Below, in pieces: positions 23,998 through 32,142 of a DNA stretch of 32,142 nt. The DNA comes from Arcobacter sp. LA11 (GTDB lineage Bacteria; Campylobacterota; Campylobacteria; Campylobacterales; Arcobacteraceae), in contig NZ_BDIR01000019.1 in NCBI RefSeq assembly GCF_001895145.1, positions 1 through 32,142 on the forward strand. The letters are read 5' to 3'. The position numbers and the translations under genes are program-made. Position 1 is the first letter of the stretch; the number at the start of each line of letters is the position of its first letter. Under the pieces are notes generated by a model that made no database searches, was not told where the DNA came from, and saw only the letters and a program-made list of their open reading frames with translations.

Positions 23998-24768
23998 TTA
24001 GTGGACTCTATTTCGTCCACTTCTTTTTGCATTTTTTAAAGAGTTTTCTGCAGTTAAAATCAATTCATCTTTTTGAAAAGTTTTCTCAGGTTGTATTGAA
24101 GCCACCCCAATACTTATAGTTAAAACATTTGAAGCAATAGAATTTTCATGAGGAATATGTAAAGACTTTACAGAATCAACACATTTATTAGATATTGTTT
24201 TAGGTTCTTTTGTATTTGGAAGTAAAATATAAAATTCATCTCCACTAAATCTAGATATTAAATCACTTGGACGATTACAATGATTTACTAAAATATTTGC
24301 AACAAGTTTTAAACATTCATCACCTTCACTTCTTCCATAAATATCATTGAAAGCTTTAAACTCATCAATATTTACAATAATAAGCGAAATATTCTGTTTT
24401 TCTCTTATTGCTCTTTTGAACTCTTCATCAAATCTCTCATTAAAATATTTTTTGTTTAAACATTGTGTCAAAGGATCAATATGTGCATGAATTTTTAAAG
24501 TCTGATTTTCATTTAAAATTTCATTTGTTCTTTCTTTTATTTGGTTTTCAATATATGATTTTTTATAAGTTTTAAAATAAGTAAAAATAAGTGCAATCAC
24601 AATAAATAAAACAGCAAGTGAAGTAATTTTTATGATAAAAAAATTACTATTAATTTGCCCATCTTCATTATAAAAATGCTCGATATAAGTTGTTATGGAA
24701 ATATAGAAAACCAAACATATTGAAAGTAAAGTTGTAAAATTACAAAAATTAGCACTTTTGGTTTTCAT
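23998..24768 (-). CDS. Membrane diguanylate cyclase (GGDEF domain)
   Basis: The 256-residue protein has two membrane helices (~10-30 and ~46-66) with a short periplasmic loop of only ~15-20 residues, too small for a ligand-binding fold. A cytoplasmic GGDEF domain (~96-256) follows. The active-site motif is SGDEF (175-179), which is usually functional. The RPSD at 166-169 is the inhibitory site, 5 residues upstream as expected. Metal and substrate segments NIDEFKAFND (133-142) are intact. It is predicted to make c-di-GMP under product control. RBS AGGG. It is convergent with the globin. Confidence 0.9.
   Translation of the reverse strand: MKTKSANFCNFTTLLSICLVFYISITTYIEHFYNEDGQINSNFFIIKITSLAVLFIVIALIFTYFKTYKKSYIENQIKERTNEILNENQTLKIHAHIDPLTQCLNKKYFNERFDEEFKRAIREKQNISLIIVNIDEFKAFNDIYGRSEGDECLKLVANILVNHCNRPSDLISRFSGDEFYILLPNTKEPKTISNKCVDSVKSLHIPHENSIASNVLTISIGVASIQPEKTFQKDELILTAENSLKNAKRSGRNRVH
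24000..24028 (+). terminator. Terminator of the globin gene
   Basis: Perfect stem AGTGGAC / GTCCACT with an 8-nt loop, followed by TTCTTTTTG. It lies inside the 3' end of the convergent GGDEF gene. Confidence 0.7.
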
Positions 24769-25085
24769 AAATCACCCTGTAAATTATTTAAAATATTCTA
24801 CACTCTTTTAAGTTAGATTTATATTTGATTTTATTTTCTTGCAAATAAAGTCTATCAAGCCTGTGTATATTTGTACACCTTATTTAAAACTAAAAAAAGT
24901 AATTTATTCTATTAGCATATAATATATTATAAGAAAAGTTGATTTTATTATTTTTATTTTGCTTAAGTATTTAAGAGTATAATAAAGATGATTTTAAAAG
25001 CTATAGTTTATTTTCTTACTGAAAAAAAGTAAGTAAGTTTTTTATAAAAGAGTAAAGATACTATTTTAAAGTACCATTACTCATT
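24769..25085. other. 317-bp gap: palindrome and a candidate small RNA
   Basis: No gene of size. It holds a palindrome-like GTGTA-N6-TACAC (24863-24878), two TATAAT sequences on the plus strand (24918-24923 and 24978-24983), and a plus-strand hairpin with a T-run (25015-25043) that could end a small transcript. Otherwise AT-rich spacer. Confidence 0.5.
25015..25043 (+). terminator. Orphan plus-strand terminator-like hairpin
   Basis: Stem CTTACT (25015-25020) and AGTAAG (25028-25033), followed within 5 nt by TTTTTT (25038-25043). No plus-strand gene precedes it, so it may end an unannotated RNA starting near 24925 or 24990. Confidence 0.4.
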
Positions 25086-25298
25086 TTATTTTTTTGTAGA
25101 AGTTATTCCTGGTGCTTCTTTAGTACCTACATAGTCTTCATATTGACCATTTGAAGATTGAATATATGCAAAAAATGCTCCCACTAGAATACAGAAAATT
25201 ACTACAAGTCTAACAATATTTCTTTTTTCTTTTGGTTCATTATCATTATAATCATCAATTTTATCTAAAGATAACTCATCATCCATGTTACTTTTCAT
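25086..25298 (-). CDS. Small single-pass membrane protein, unknown
   Basis: The 70-residue protein has an acidic cytoplasmic N-terminus (DDELSLDKIDD...), a basic stop-transfer segment (KEKRN, ~23-27), one membrane helix (~29-47) and a short C-terminal tail with a Thr/Gly-rich end. Strong RBS AAAGGAG precedes the ATG. The neat topology and ribosome site support expression. Not recognised. Confidence 0.65.
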   Translation of the reverse strand: MKSNMDDELSLDKIDDYNDNEPKEKRNIVRLVVIFCILVGAFFAYIQSSNGQYEDYVGTKEAPGITSTKK

Positions 25299-25422
25299 GA
25301 GAACTCCTTTACTTTTTTATTGACTATATCAAATCAGAACTTAAAATAATAGTCATAAGTTTAAGTTATACTATTTTTTAATATAAAGTTAAACTTAGGA
25401 CTTCTAAAATTATAATAAAAAC

Positions 25423-28400
25423 TTATAAAAGTGAAACCATCATCTGATTTACTGCAACGGCAATCTCTTTTATATCTTTGTTTTCATTTGTCATAAATCT
25501 ATCAAGATTATCTCTTACTCTATAAAAAGAGTCTTTTTCATTGTTTATAAAGTTTGCAAAAGCAATCTCTGGTTCTTCATTTACTCTTTGAAATTCTAAT
25601 ACTTTTTTTGTATAGTGAACAACAATAAATTCAATAAACTGTAAAACTTGATTTCTTAATATCATGTCATTTCTTGATGTGATTTTTATTCTATTTAATG
25701 AAATGATAATATCTAAGATATTAAATTCATGGATTAAAGAATAAAATAAAACAACTACATCTTTAAATGAATGGCTTGTATTTGCTTTTATAACAATTGC
25801 AGGAACCGCAAATCTTAAATAATCAATAACAGAGAAGAATAAATTAAATTCATCATCACCTTCTATCAAATTATCAACACGTTGGTTATGAACTTGTGCT
25901 AATAAAGAGAATAGTTCTTCTTTATGGTCAAGGATATGTGCTGCATCAAGTTGATTTTTCTTAAGATATTTAACCATCCATCTTGTACTTGAATATAAAG
26001 TATACTCTAGCTTATTTATCAATCTATACTGTTTTTCTGCATCCATTTCATAATCTAAAGATGCAATTTTTGCTCTTATCTCTTTTGTACCAAATAGCTG
26101 TTTTGCTACAAGATATGATTTGATTTTTAATAAATATCTATCAAGTCCTAATTTTTCATAATCACTTACAAAAGTACAACCTTGTGAGTTTATTATAATA
26201 TCAGCCATTTTTGTTGCAATAATTTCACGTCTTAGTGGATGATTCAATAATTCATGTTCATACGCCCCAACAAATGATTTAGGAAAATATCTATATAGAT
26301 ACTGTACTGCAAATTGTTCATCTACTAAAGTTGATTCTAACAATAATTTTTTTACAAATATTTTTGAATATGATAAAAGTGAACTTAATACTGGTCTAAC
26401 AATTGAACCATCTATATCAATAATATCGTTTATATTTTCATTTTTAGGAATAAAAAATGAAGTTCTATTGAAAGCAACAACATTATTTTCTAAAACTTCA
26501 ATTACTTTTATAAAATCATTTAGATATCTTCGTGAAAACCTTTCATCTATTGATATTGCTAAAGCTTGATTATAATTACTTCTAAGAACTAAATTTACTA
26601 CTTGTTCAGTTAAAGAGTTAAGAGTACTTTGAGTTTCATCCTTACCAATATTTTCATGAGAACCGATTGTATTAAGTAAAATTTTTAAGTTAACTTCATG
26701 ATCTGAAGTATCAACTCCAGCTGCATTATCAATACCATCGATATTGATTTTACCACCATTTAAAGCAAATTCAATTCTAGCTTTTTGCGTAAATCCAAGA
26801 TTTCCACCTTCACTTACAATTCTTGCTCTAATATCTGTAGCATCAACTCTTACAGCTTCATTTTGTTTATCACCTATATCAATAGAGTTTTCATCACTTG
26901 CTTTTACATAAGTTCCAACTCCACCGTTAAACAATAAATCTACTTCCATAGTTAGAAGCATAATACATAGTTCTTCACCTGATACGGTTTTTTTCTTTGT
27001 ACCTACTAATTTTTTTATCTCTGGTGTTAACTCTATCTCTTTTTCACTTCTTAAGTAAACTCCACCACCTTTAGAAATGATTTTTTTATTATAATGACTC
27101 CATCCAGAAGCTTTTGCCTCAAAAAGTCTTTTTCTCTCTTTATAACTTTTTGCTAAATCTGGATCTGGGTCTACAAAAATTTCTTTATGACCAATTGCTG
27201 CAAATAATTTAAATTTATCAGATTCAATAAGTCCATTTCCAAATACATCACCACTCATAGAACCAATACCCATAACAGATACACTATCTTTATAAATATC
27301 AATCCCTTCTTCTATAAAAAATCTTTTAGTAGACATAATAGAACCACGAGCAGTTATACCTAAATCTTTATGACCATAACCATTACTTCCACCACTTGCA
27401 AAAGCATCACCTAACCAATAACCACGGCTAATTGCAATATCATTTGCAACATCACTCATAGCAGCAGTACCTTTATCAGCCGCAACTACAAAATATGGGT
27501 CATCATCGTCATAACAAATCATATCATCATGTTTTACAACTTTCCCATTTACCATATTATCTACTAAGTCAAGGTTGGCATTTATGTACATTGAATAAAT
27601 ATCTTTAAAATACTCTTTAGTTACATCAGCAGTTTCTTTATTTATAACAAACCCACCTTTTGAACCATCAGGGATAATAATAGAGTTTTTCCCTTCTTGA
27701 GTAATCATCAATGATTTTACTTCTTGTCTATAATCATCATGTCTATCACTCCATCTTAATCCACCCCTTGAAATATTACTCATTCTTAAATGAACTCCAT
27801 AAAAGTCAGGATGATAAATAAAGTTTTCTAAATTTGGTTGTAAACCTTTTAAATTTTCCCCAAATAAAACTGTATTTATTTTAAAAGCAATGGTCTCTTT
27901 GTTTAAATAATAATTTGTTCTTAAAAGTGATTGTAGAAATGAAAATGTTAGTTTTAATATTCTATCATCAATAATTTGAGGTATTTGTTTAATCATCTCT
28001 TCAATTTTTAAAGTTAAATCATTTAATTTTTCTTTTCTACTCTTTACTTTTGGATTGAATTTTATACAAAAATAATCTACAAAAAGTTCTGTTATATCAT
28101 GATGTGTTGTAAGAGTATTTAATACCGTTGCAGAATTTATCGTAAGTACCGCTTGGTCAATATATTCGATAAATGCACGTACAAGCCTGATTTTATTCAA
28201 ATCAAAATTTTGATTCAATACTAATGAAAATGCTTTTGAATGAACTAAAGAAGAATCTTTTAGCGAAGTTGTAATTATCTTTTCAATATTATCTTCTGCA
28301 TTTATAATTCTTTTTAATTCTTCATCATTTTCAACTCTTAAATTAAATCTTGATACAAAAATCAACTGTGTAGAATTTTGAATATTATATGTAACTTCAT

Positions 28401-28620
28401 CAATAATCATAAAACCAATATCATGCAAAATTGGAGTAATAGATGATAAAAACAACTGATACGTAGAATATATTTTTATACTTTGAGAAGAATTATTTTC
28501 AACTATTTGAGTAACTATAGTTCCATCAACCACTTCTTTAAATAATTCATCCGAAATCTCCAAATCTTTTGATGTCAAAAGTTGAGAACAAATCGCATTC
28601 ATATCCGATGTAGTACCCAT
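25423..28620 (-). CDS. NAD-specific glutamate dehydrogenase (large type)
   Basis: The 1065-residue protein belongs to the large NAD-GDH family, which oxidises glutamate to 2-oxoglutarate and ammonia for catabolism. The catalytic block has GVHLRMSNISRGGLRWSDR (275-293), the PDGSKGGFV strand-turn (317-325), and KGTAAMSD (383-390). A dinucleotide-binding loop GIGSMSGDVFGNG lies at 451-463. It is much shorter than the ~1,600-residue bacterial type because the long N-terminal regulatory region is reduced; the ~250 residues before the catalytic block are unlike the core. RBS AAAGGA. It lies 87 bp behind the YbaK-type gene. Confidence 0.9.
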   Translation of the reverse strand: MGTTSDMNAICSQLLTSKDLEISDELFKEVVDGTIVTQIVENNSSQSIKIYSTYQLFLSSITPILHDIGFMIIDEVTYNIQNSTQLIFVSRFNLRVENDEELKRIINAEDNIEKIITTSLKDSSLVHSKAFSLVLNQNFDLNKIRLVRAFIEYIDQAVLTINSATVLNTLTTHHDITELFVDYFCIKFNPKVKSRKEKLNDLTLKIEEMIKQIPQIIDDRILKLTFSFLQSLLRTNYYLNKETIAFKINTVLFGENLKGLQPNLENFIYHPDFYGVHLRMSNISRGGLRWSDRHDDYRQEVKSLMITQEGKNSIIIPDGSKGGFVINKETADVTKEYFKDIYSMYINANLDLVDNMVNGKVVKHDDMICYDDDDPYFVVAADKGTAAMSDVANDIAISRGYWLGDAFASGGSNGYGHKDLGITARGSIMSTKRFFIEEGIDIYKDSVSVMGIGSMSGDVFGNGLIESDKFKLFAAIGHKEIFVDPDPDLAKSYKERKRLFEAKASGWSHYNKKIISKGGGVYLRSEKEIELTPEIKKLVGTKKKTVSGEELCIMLLTMEVDLLFNGGVGTYVKASDENSIDIGDKQNEAVRVDATDIRARIVSEGGNLGFTQKARIEFALNGGKINIDGIDNAAGVDTSDHEVNLKILLNTIGSHENIGKDETQSTLNSLTEQVVNLVLRSNYNQALAISIDERFSRRYLNDFIKVIEVLENNVVAFNRTSFFIPKNENINDIIDIDGSIVRPVLSSLLSYSKIFVKKLLLESTLVDEQFAVQYLYRYFPKSFVGAYEHELLNHPLRREIIATKMADIIINSQGCTFVSDYEKLGLDRYLLKIKSYLVAKQLFGTKEIRAKIASLDYEMDAEKQYRLINKLEYTLYSSTRWMVKYLKKNQLDAAHILDHKEELFSLLAQVHNQRVDNLIEGDDEFNLFFSVIDYLRFAVPAIVIKANTSHSFKDVVVLFYSLIHEFNILDIIISLNRIKITSRNDMILRNQVLQFIEFIVVHYTKKVLEFQRVNEEPEIAFANFINNEKDSFYRVRDNLDRFMTNENKDIKEIAVAVNQMMVSLL

Positions 28621-28707
28621 AACAAATCCTTTTTTATTTTATATACCTAATACTACTCTTAAAATATTAAGGGATTGTTAAAAGATTATGAAAATTATAA
28701 TTTGTAA

Positions 28708-29175
28708 TTATGATGTAATCTTATAAGTTACAGCATTTAATAATTTTACTACAATATCTGCTGAAACTTCTATATCTAAACCTCTTTTTCCACCACTTAC
28801 ATAAATTGTTTCAAAATCAAGTGCAGTAACATCTATAACTGTTCTCAATCTTTTCTTTTGTCCAAAAGGAGAAATACCACCTAATAAGTATCCTGTTACT
28901 TTTTGAGCTTCTTGTTTGTCTGCCATTTTTGCATTTTTTGCTTTTAATGCACTAGCTATATTTTTTAAAGACATAGTACAATTTACAGGAATAATTCCAA
29001 CTACTAACTCTTTTGGATTTAATTCAACTAAAAGTGTTTTATAAACTCTGTTTTCATCAAGTCCAAGTTTTTGTGCAGCTTCTAGTCCAAAGTTAGTACA
29101 AGCTGGGTCATGCTCATACTTATGTATTTTAAAATCACATTTATTTTTTTTCAAAAGATTAATTGCTGGTGTCAA
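28708..29175 (-). CDS. ybaK: Cys-tRNA(Pro)/Cys-tRNA(Cys) deacylase YbaK
   Basis: The start is TTG at 29173-29175, with AGGAG 5 nt upstream; the in-frame ATG at 29211 adds twelve residues that are not part of the family. The resulting 155 residues open [10 protein letters not shown]. The catalytic Lys (K46 in VYKTLLV) and the GGISPFG loop (~98-104) are both present. The protein hydrolyses mischarged Cys-tRNA(Pro). The gene is on the same strand as NAD-GDH but has a gap of 87 bp, so they may be separately transcribed. Confidence 0.92.
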   Translation of the reverse strand: MTPAINLLKKNKCDFKIHKYEHDPACTNFGLEAAQKLGLDENRVYKTLLVELNPKELVVGIIPVNCTMSLKNIASALKAKNAKMADKQEAQKVTGYLLGGISPFGQKKRLRTVIDVTALDFETIYVSGGKRGLDIEVSADIVVKLLNAVTYKITS

Positions 29176-29241
29176 AACTACTCCTAAATTAAAAAACAAT
29201 AATAACAACATTTTTCTCTAATATTGCTTTTGAAACCTTTT

Positions 29242-29298
29242 TTAATCTATAACTTTTAGGATTCTAAAGCGTGAACTAAAATCTATTAATCTTCTCAT
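29242..29298 (-). CDS. 18-aa ORF with good RBS behind tpsA, possibly a relic
   Basis: The ORF starts ATG at 29298 after AAAGGA and encodes MRRLIDFSSRFRILKVID. The basic start looks like the n-region of a signal peptide but no hydrophobic core follows. It may be the remains of a second exoprotein copy, or just a chance ORF. Confidence 0.25.
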   Translation of the reverse strand: MRRLIDFSSRFRILKVID

Positions 29299-29322
29299 TG
29301 GCTTTCCTTTTATTATTTTCTT

Positions 29323-32142
29323 TTAATTTTCATCTCCAACTACAAAAAACTGTTGCTCTACGCCACTTGGAAGGTTTACTCCACCATTTACTAAATCTAC
29401 TATTGAGTTCTTAGAAAGTGGTACTCTTACTTCTTGAGTTACTAAGTTACTATTTGTATCCCCACTTGGTTGCTCTTGCATGGCTGTTTTTATTTCCCCT
29501 AGCGTTACTATAGTATTGGCATTCTCTCCACTATCTGTTTTAGAAACGATATTTATATTGCTATTTTCTAGTCCTATATTTTTTGCTAAGGTTGTTGTGG
29601 TTTGTTGCATTTGTGGTGTTTTTGGTTTTACTATTTCTAACTGTGGAGTATTTGTTTTTACCTCTATATTTTTTGGTATCTCCACATCTACCTCTTTTTT
29701 ATTTACTATGGTTGTGATTACTTTTTGTATATCATTATTTTGTGTTGTTGGGGTTTGAATTGTTGGAGTTGGTTTTTCCCCTTGATCTGAACCTTGGTTT
29801 AATTCCCCTTCATACATTGTCCATCTTGTTACACCATTTTTTGTTACCAATACAGGATAATTATTAGGAGCTAAACTTTCATCACCAACTATATCCCATC
29901 CTGCTTGTTTAAAGGTATCTATATTTTGTAATTCTGAAGTGGTTTTTCCCTCTCCTTGTGCACTAGTTGATAATCCACTTGTTTGAGTATCCCAATAAGA
30001 GTTTGTTACATCTCCTTCATAATTATGTCCCACAAGACCTGCAACTCGATAATTACCACTTACTGTACCTGTAGAGTAACTACTACTAATAGTTCCTTGG
30101 CGATTATATCCCACAAGACCACCAATACTCTGACTACCACTTACTGTACCTGTAGAGTAACTACTACTAATAATTCCTCCTTCATTAATTCCCACAAGAC
30201 CACCAATATGCTCATTACCACTACTTACTTCACCTGTAGAGTAACTACTACTAATAGTTCCTTTATTAGCTCCCACAAGACCACCTGTATTCGCAGTACC
30301 ATTTACTGTACCTGTTGCATATGAATTTTTAATTACTGCTTCACTTATCCCCACTAGTCCTCCAACCAAAGAACCATTTCCATCTTGCCCTTGAACATTT
30401 CCTGTTGCATAAGAGTTTTCAATTGTACCTTTAGCCTCTCCTATTAAGCCTCCTGCACGATATGGATATGATCCACTATTTGTACTAAATAATTCCACTT
30501 CCCCTTGAGCATAACTGTTACTTACTTTTGTACCTGATTCTGTAAGACCTATAAGTCCACCTATACTCTTTCTACCTGTAACATCTACTAAAGAAAAGCT
30601 ATTTTTTACTTCACTTGCTCCACTATGGATTACCCCAATAAGTCCACCTATATTTTCACTGTTTCGAGATTCATCCCCATCAAAAATATACTCTTCCCCT
30701 TTAATAGTACCTGTAGTATAACTATTAACAACACTACTATTGGTGTGCATTGAACCTACTAATCCACCAACATTTTTTCCACCTATAATATAAACATCTT
30801 CTAAACCAATATTTTGAACCTTTCCTTCTATTGCACTAAATAAACCAACATCAGTTTCATTACCTCTAGTAATGATTAAATTTCTAATCACATGCCCTAA
30901 ACCATCAAACTTTCCTATAAACTTAGTCGTATCATCCCCAATAGGTTCAAATCCTTTTCCATTATCCCATGAAAACGTATCACTGGCATCTATATCAGCT
31001 CCAAGTACATAATTGTTAGTTAAATCGTTATTTATATTTTGTAATTCTGAGAGATTCTTAATAATTGTCCAATCAATAACTGCACCATCACTTCCCAATT
31101 TTGTAGAAAATTCACTCCCTTGATTTAAATTAATAGGAGCATTAACATAATAATTTGATTCATTGTTACTATTAACAGCACCTTGTCCATAAAAAAGTTG
31201 TAATTTAGCTGCTGCTGGAACAGTCTGTCCAACGAAAAAAGGAGGAATATAAGTAGCAGAAAGACTTTCATTTATAAAAATATTATTTGTGGCACTTAAT
31301 GTTAAAGTATTACTAATCCAATTTATTGCACTATTTACATAAATATTTCCCTCACCATCATTTTGATTACTTGAAGTATCAGGAATATTACTTCCATCAG
31401 TTGAAATAATTACATCCCCACTTACAAGGGCTGATGCTATTGCACTTGCTAAAGTACTGTCAATAGTAACATTCACAGGGTCAATTAACCACTCTCCTGC
31501 TTGGATATCTGCTCCTAAAAAGTCAAAGTATTTTCCAGAAGTTTCTACAAACCCATCTTTGGCATTAATCTCTCCACCTATTTGTGCTGTTCCTCCATGG
31601 GCAAACAGTTCTACATATCCTGTTAAATCATCAATAGAGTTTGCTTCTATGATACCAGTGTTGTTTACTACACCTTTTAAGAGTTCATCTACTGCATTTG
31701 TTGTAAGGTATATCTCCCCTCCATCTGCTAGGATTGTTCCTGAGTTTTCTACAAGGGCATCCAGTACTCCTTTTTCTACTTTTAGGTTTACTAAAGAGTT
31801 TCCATTTAGATTAAGGCTATATGAATCTGCACCTACTAAATGTATTTTCCCTTTTATTGCTTTTATACTTCCTGTGTTTTTTACTTCATTTGAGGCTAAG
31901 ATTACTGAACCACCATTTTCTATGGTGATTGTCCCTTCATTTATTACACTATTTGCTGTTGTATCTTTAAAGTTATAAGTTCCATTTTGAAAATCTTGAT
32001 CGGATAATTGTGCAGTTGTTGCTAAGATACCTGAGGTGTTGATACTTGCATTTTTACCAAATAAAACACCATTGGAGTTAAGTATCCATACTTGACCATT
32101 TGCATTTAAAGCTCCGTTTATAACACTTTTTTCATTTCCTAT
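29323..32142 (-). CDS. TpsA/filamentous haemagglutinin-type exoprotein with GLUG repeats (partial)
   Basis: The frame is open from the window edge to the TAA at 29323-29325, giving 940 C-terminal codons; the N-terminus lies beyond the window. The GTG at 31476 is internal (frame continues as WLIDPVN). The visible N-terminal part holds the haemagglutinin-activity (TPS) domain, with NGQVWILNSNGVLFGKNASI (residues 14-33) and parallel beta-helix repeats. After ~residue 370 comes a spacer. From ~458 to 722 there are nine GLUG repeats (GGLVGxNxGxIxxSYxTGxVxG). A Thr/Gln-rich linker and a C-terminal segment follow. Such proteins are secreted by a TpsB partner and act as adhesins. No tpsB is in the window. 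Confidence 0.87.
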   Translation of the reverse strand: MGNEKSVINGALNANGQVWILNSNGVLFGKNASINTSGILATTAQLSDQDFQNGTYNFKDTTANSVINEGTITIENGGSVILASNEVKNTGSIKAIKGKIHLVGADSYSLNLNGNSLVNLKVEKGVLDALVENSGTILADGGEIYLTTNAVDELLKGVVNNTGIIEANSIDDLTGYVELFAHGGTAQIGGEINAKDGFVETSGKYFDFLGADIQAGEWLIDPVNVTIDSTLASAIASALVSGDVIISTDGSNIPDTSSNQNDGEGNIYVNSAINWISNTLTLSATNNIFINESLSATYIPPFFVGQTVPAAAKLQLFYGQGAVNSNNESNYYVNAPINLNQGSEFSTKLGSDGAVIDWTIIKNLSELQNINNDLTNNYVLGADIDASDTFSWDNGKGFEPIGDDTTKFIGKFDGLGHVIRNLIITRGNETDVGLFSAIEGKVQNIGLEDVYIIGGKNVGGLVGSMHTNSSVVNSYTTGTIKGEEYIFDGDESRNSENIGGLIGVIHSGASEVKNSFSLVDVTGRKSIGGLIGLTESGTKVSNSYAQGEVELFSTNSGSYPYRAGGLIGEAKGTIENSYATGNVQGQDGNGSLVGGLVGISEAVIKNSYATGTVNGTANTGGLVGANKGTISSSYSTGEVSSGNEHIGGLVGINEGGIISSSYSTGTVSGSQSIGGLVGYNRQGTISSSYSTGTVSGNYRVAGLVGHNYEGDVTNSYWDTQTSGLSTSAQGEGKTTSELQNIDTFKQAGWDIVGDESLAPNNYPVLVTKNGVTRWTMYEGELNQGSDQGEKPTPTIQTPTTQNNDIQKVITTIVNKKEVDVEIPKNIEVKTNTPQLEIVKPKTPQMQQTTTTLAKNIGLENSNINIVSKTDSGENANTIVTLGEIKTAMQEQPSGDTNSNLVTQEVRVPLSKNSIVDLVNGGVNLPSGVEQQFFVVGDEN
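29977..30771 (-). repeat. GLUG repeat tract with ~81-bp near-identical units
   Basis: Nine GLUG units at protein level. The last several are near-identical at DNA level: the segment containing ACTGTACCTGTAGAGTAACT recurs at intervals of 78-84 bp, from copies starting at 30054, 30135, 30216 and 30297. Such a tract can change copy number by recombination. Confidence 0.75.

Noticed and set aside
24863-24878. GTGTA-N6-TACAC as an operator of the diguanylate cyclase
   Set aside because: Short arms, about 95 bp upstream of the start, and no regulator family to match; noted only as part of the gap.
29983-30324. Open frame rich in Thr, Cys and His on the plus strand with internal repeats
   Set aside because: It is the antisense shadow of the GLUG repeats; its periodicity comes from the adhesin gene.
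30054-30343. Regular ~81-bp repeats that might suggest a CRISPR array
   Set aside because: The repeats are in frame in a coding sequence, encode GLUG units, and there are no unique spacers or cas genes.
31476-31476. GTG as the start of the adhesin gene
   Set aside because: The frame continues upstream to the window edge with typical TPS-domain sequence and no ribosome site precedes the GTG.

Overview
The window looks like a chromosomal segment of a member of Campylobacterota, most likely Arcobacter in the broad sense. The evidence is the very low G+C with A/T-ending codons, a CiaB-like protein, a Cache-domain sensor, a group II-type truncated globin, a large NAD-glutamate dehydrogenase and a filamentous-haemagglutinin-type exoprotein with GLUG repeats. 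I see no rRNA, tRNA, insertion sequence, prophage, integrase or CRISPR array. The genus is an inference from gene content and base composition.

Layout. 1-787 is the 5' part of a membrane Cache sensor (minus strand, running off the window). 939-5780 holds small housekeeping and envelope genes: a LOG-family nucleosidase, a PNPOx-like flavoprotein, a DUF4197 protein, a tandem paralogue pair (one soluble, one lipoprotein) and two unknown small proteins. 5900-8361 holds a possible 35-aa ORF, a YitT transporter, a His-rich NifX/NifB-type protein and a TPR protein. 8508-13412 is a minus-strand block: tauE-like exporter, LysR regulator and SSAT-like acetyltransferase, then a TAXI-type TRAP transporter (binding protein plus fused permease) behind its own extended -10 promoter. 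13599-14934 holds a small secreted protein and a lone FRG-domain gene. 14997-15118 is a long imperfect palindrome directly behind htpG. A CIRCE-type HrcA operator lies between htpG and a divergent doxX-like gene, which precedes the CiaB-like gene. 19509-23334 is a letAB-type lipid transport operon in which LetA is split into two genes and LetB has seven MCE domains. A globin, a diguanylate cyclase, a small membrane protein, NAD-GDH and a YbaK-type deacylase follow. The right end (29323-32142) is the C-terminal 940 codons of a TpsA/FHA-like adhesin.

Together these genes describe a free-living or host-associated microaerophile that imports organic anions, uses amino acids, and maintains its envelope and protein folding. 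No complete new system is obvious. The most worthwhile leads are the split LetA with seven-MCE LetB, the gluzincin-like HEFGH motif in CiaB, the CIRCE element at htpG, the REP-like palindrome, the FRG gene, and an 18-codon ORF behind tpsA that may be a relic. Several start sites are corrected here: TTG starts for the sensor, the TPR gene and ybaK, and later starts for nifX-like, letB and globin.
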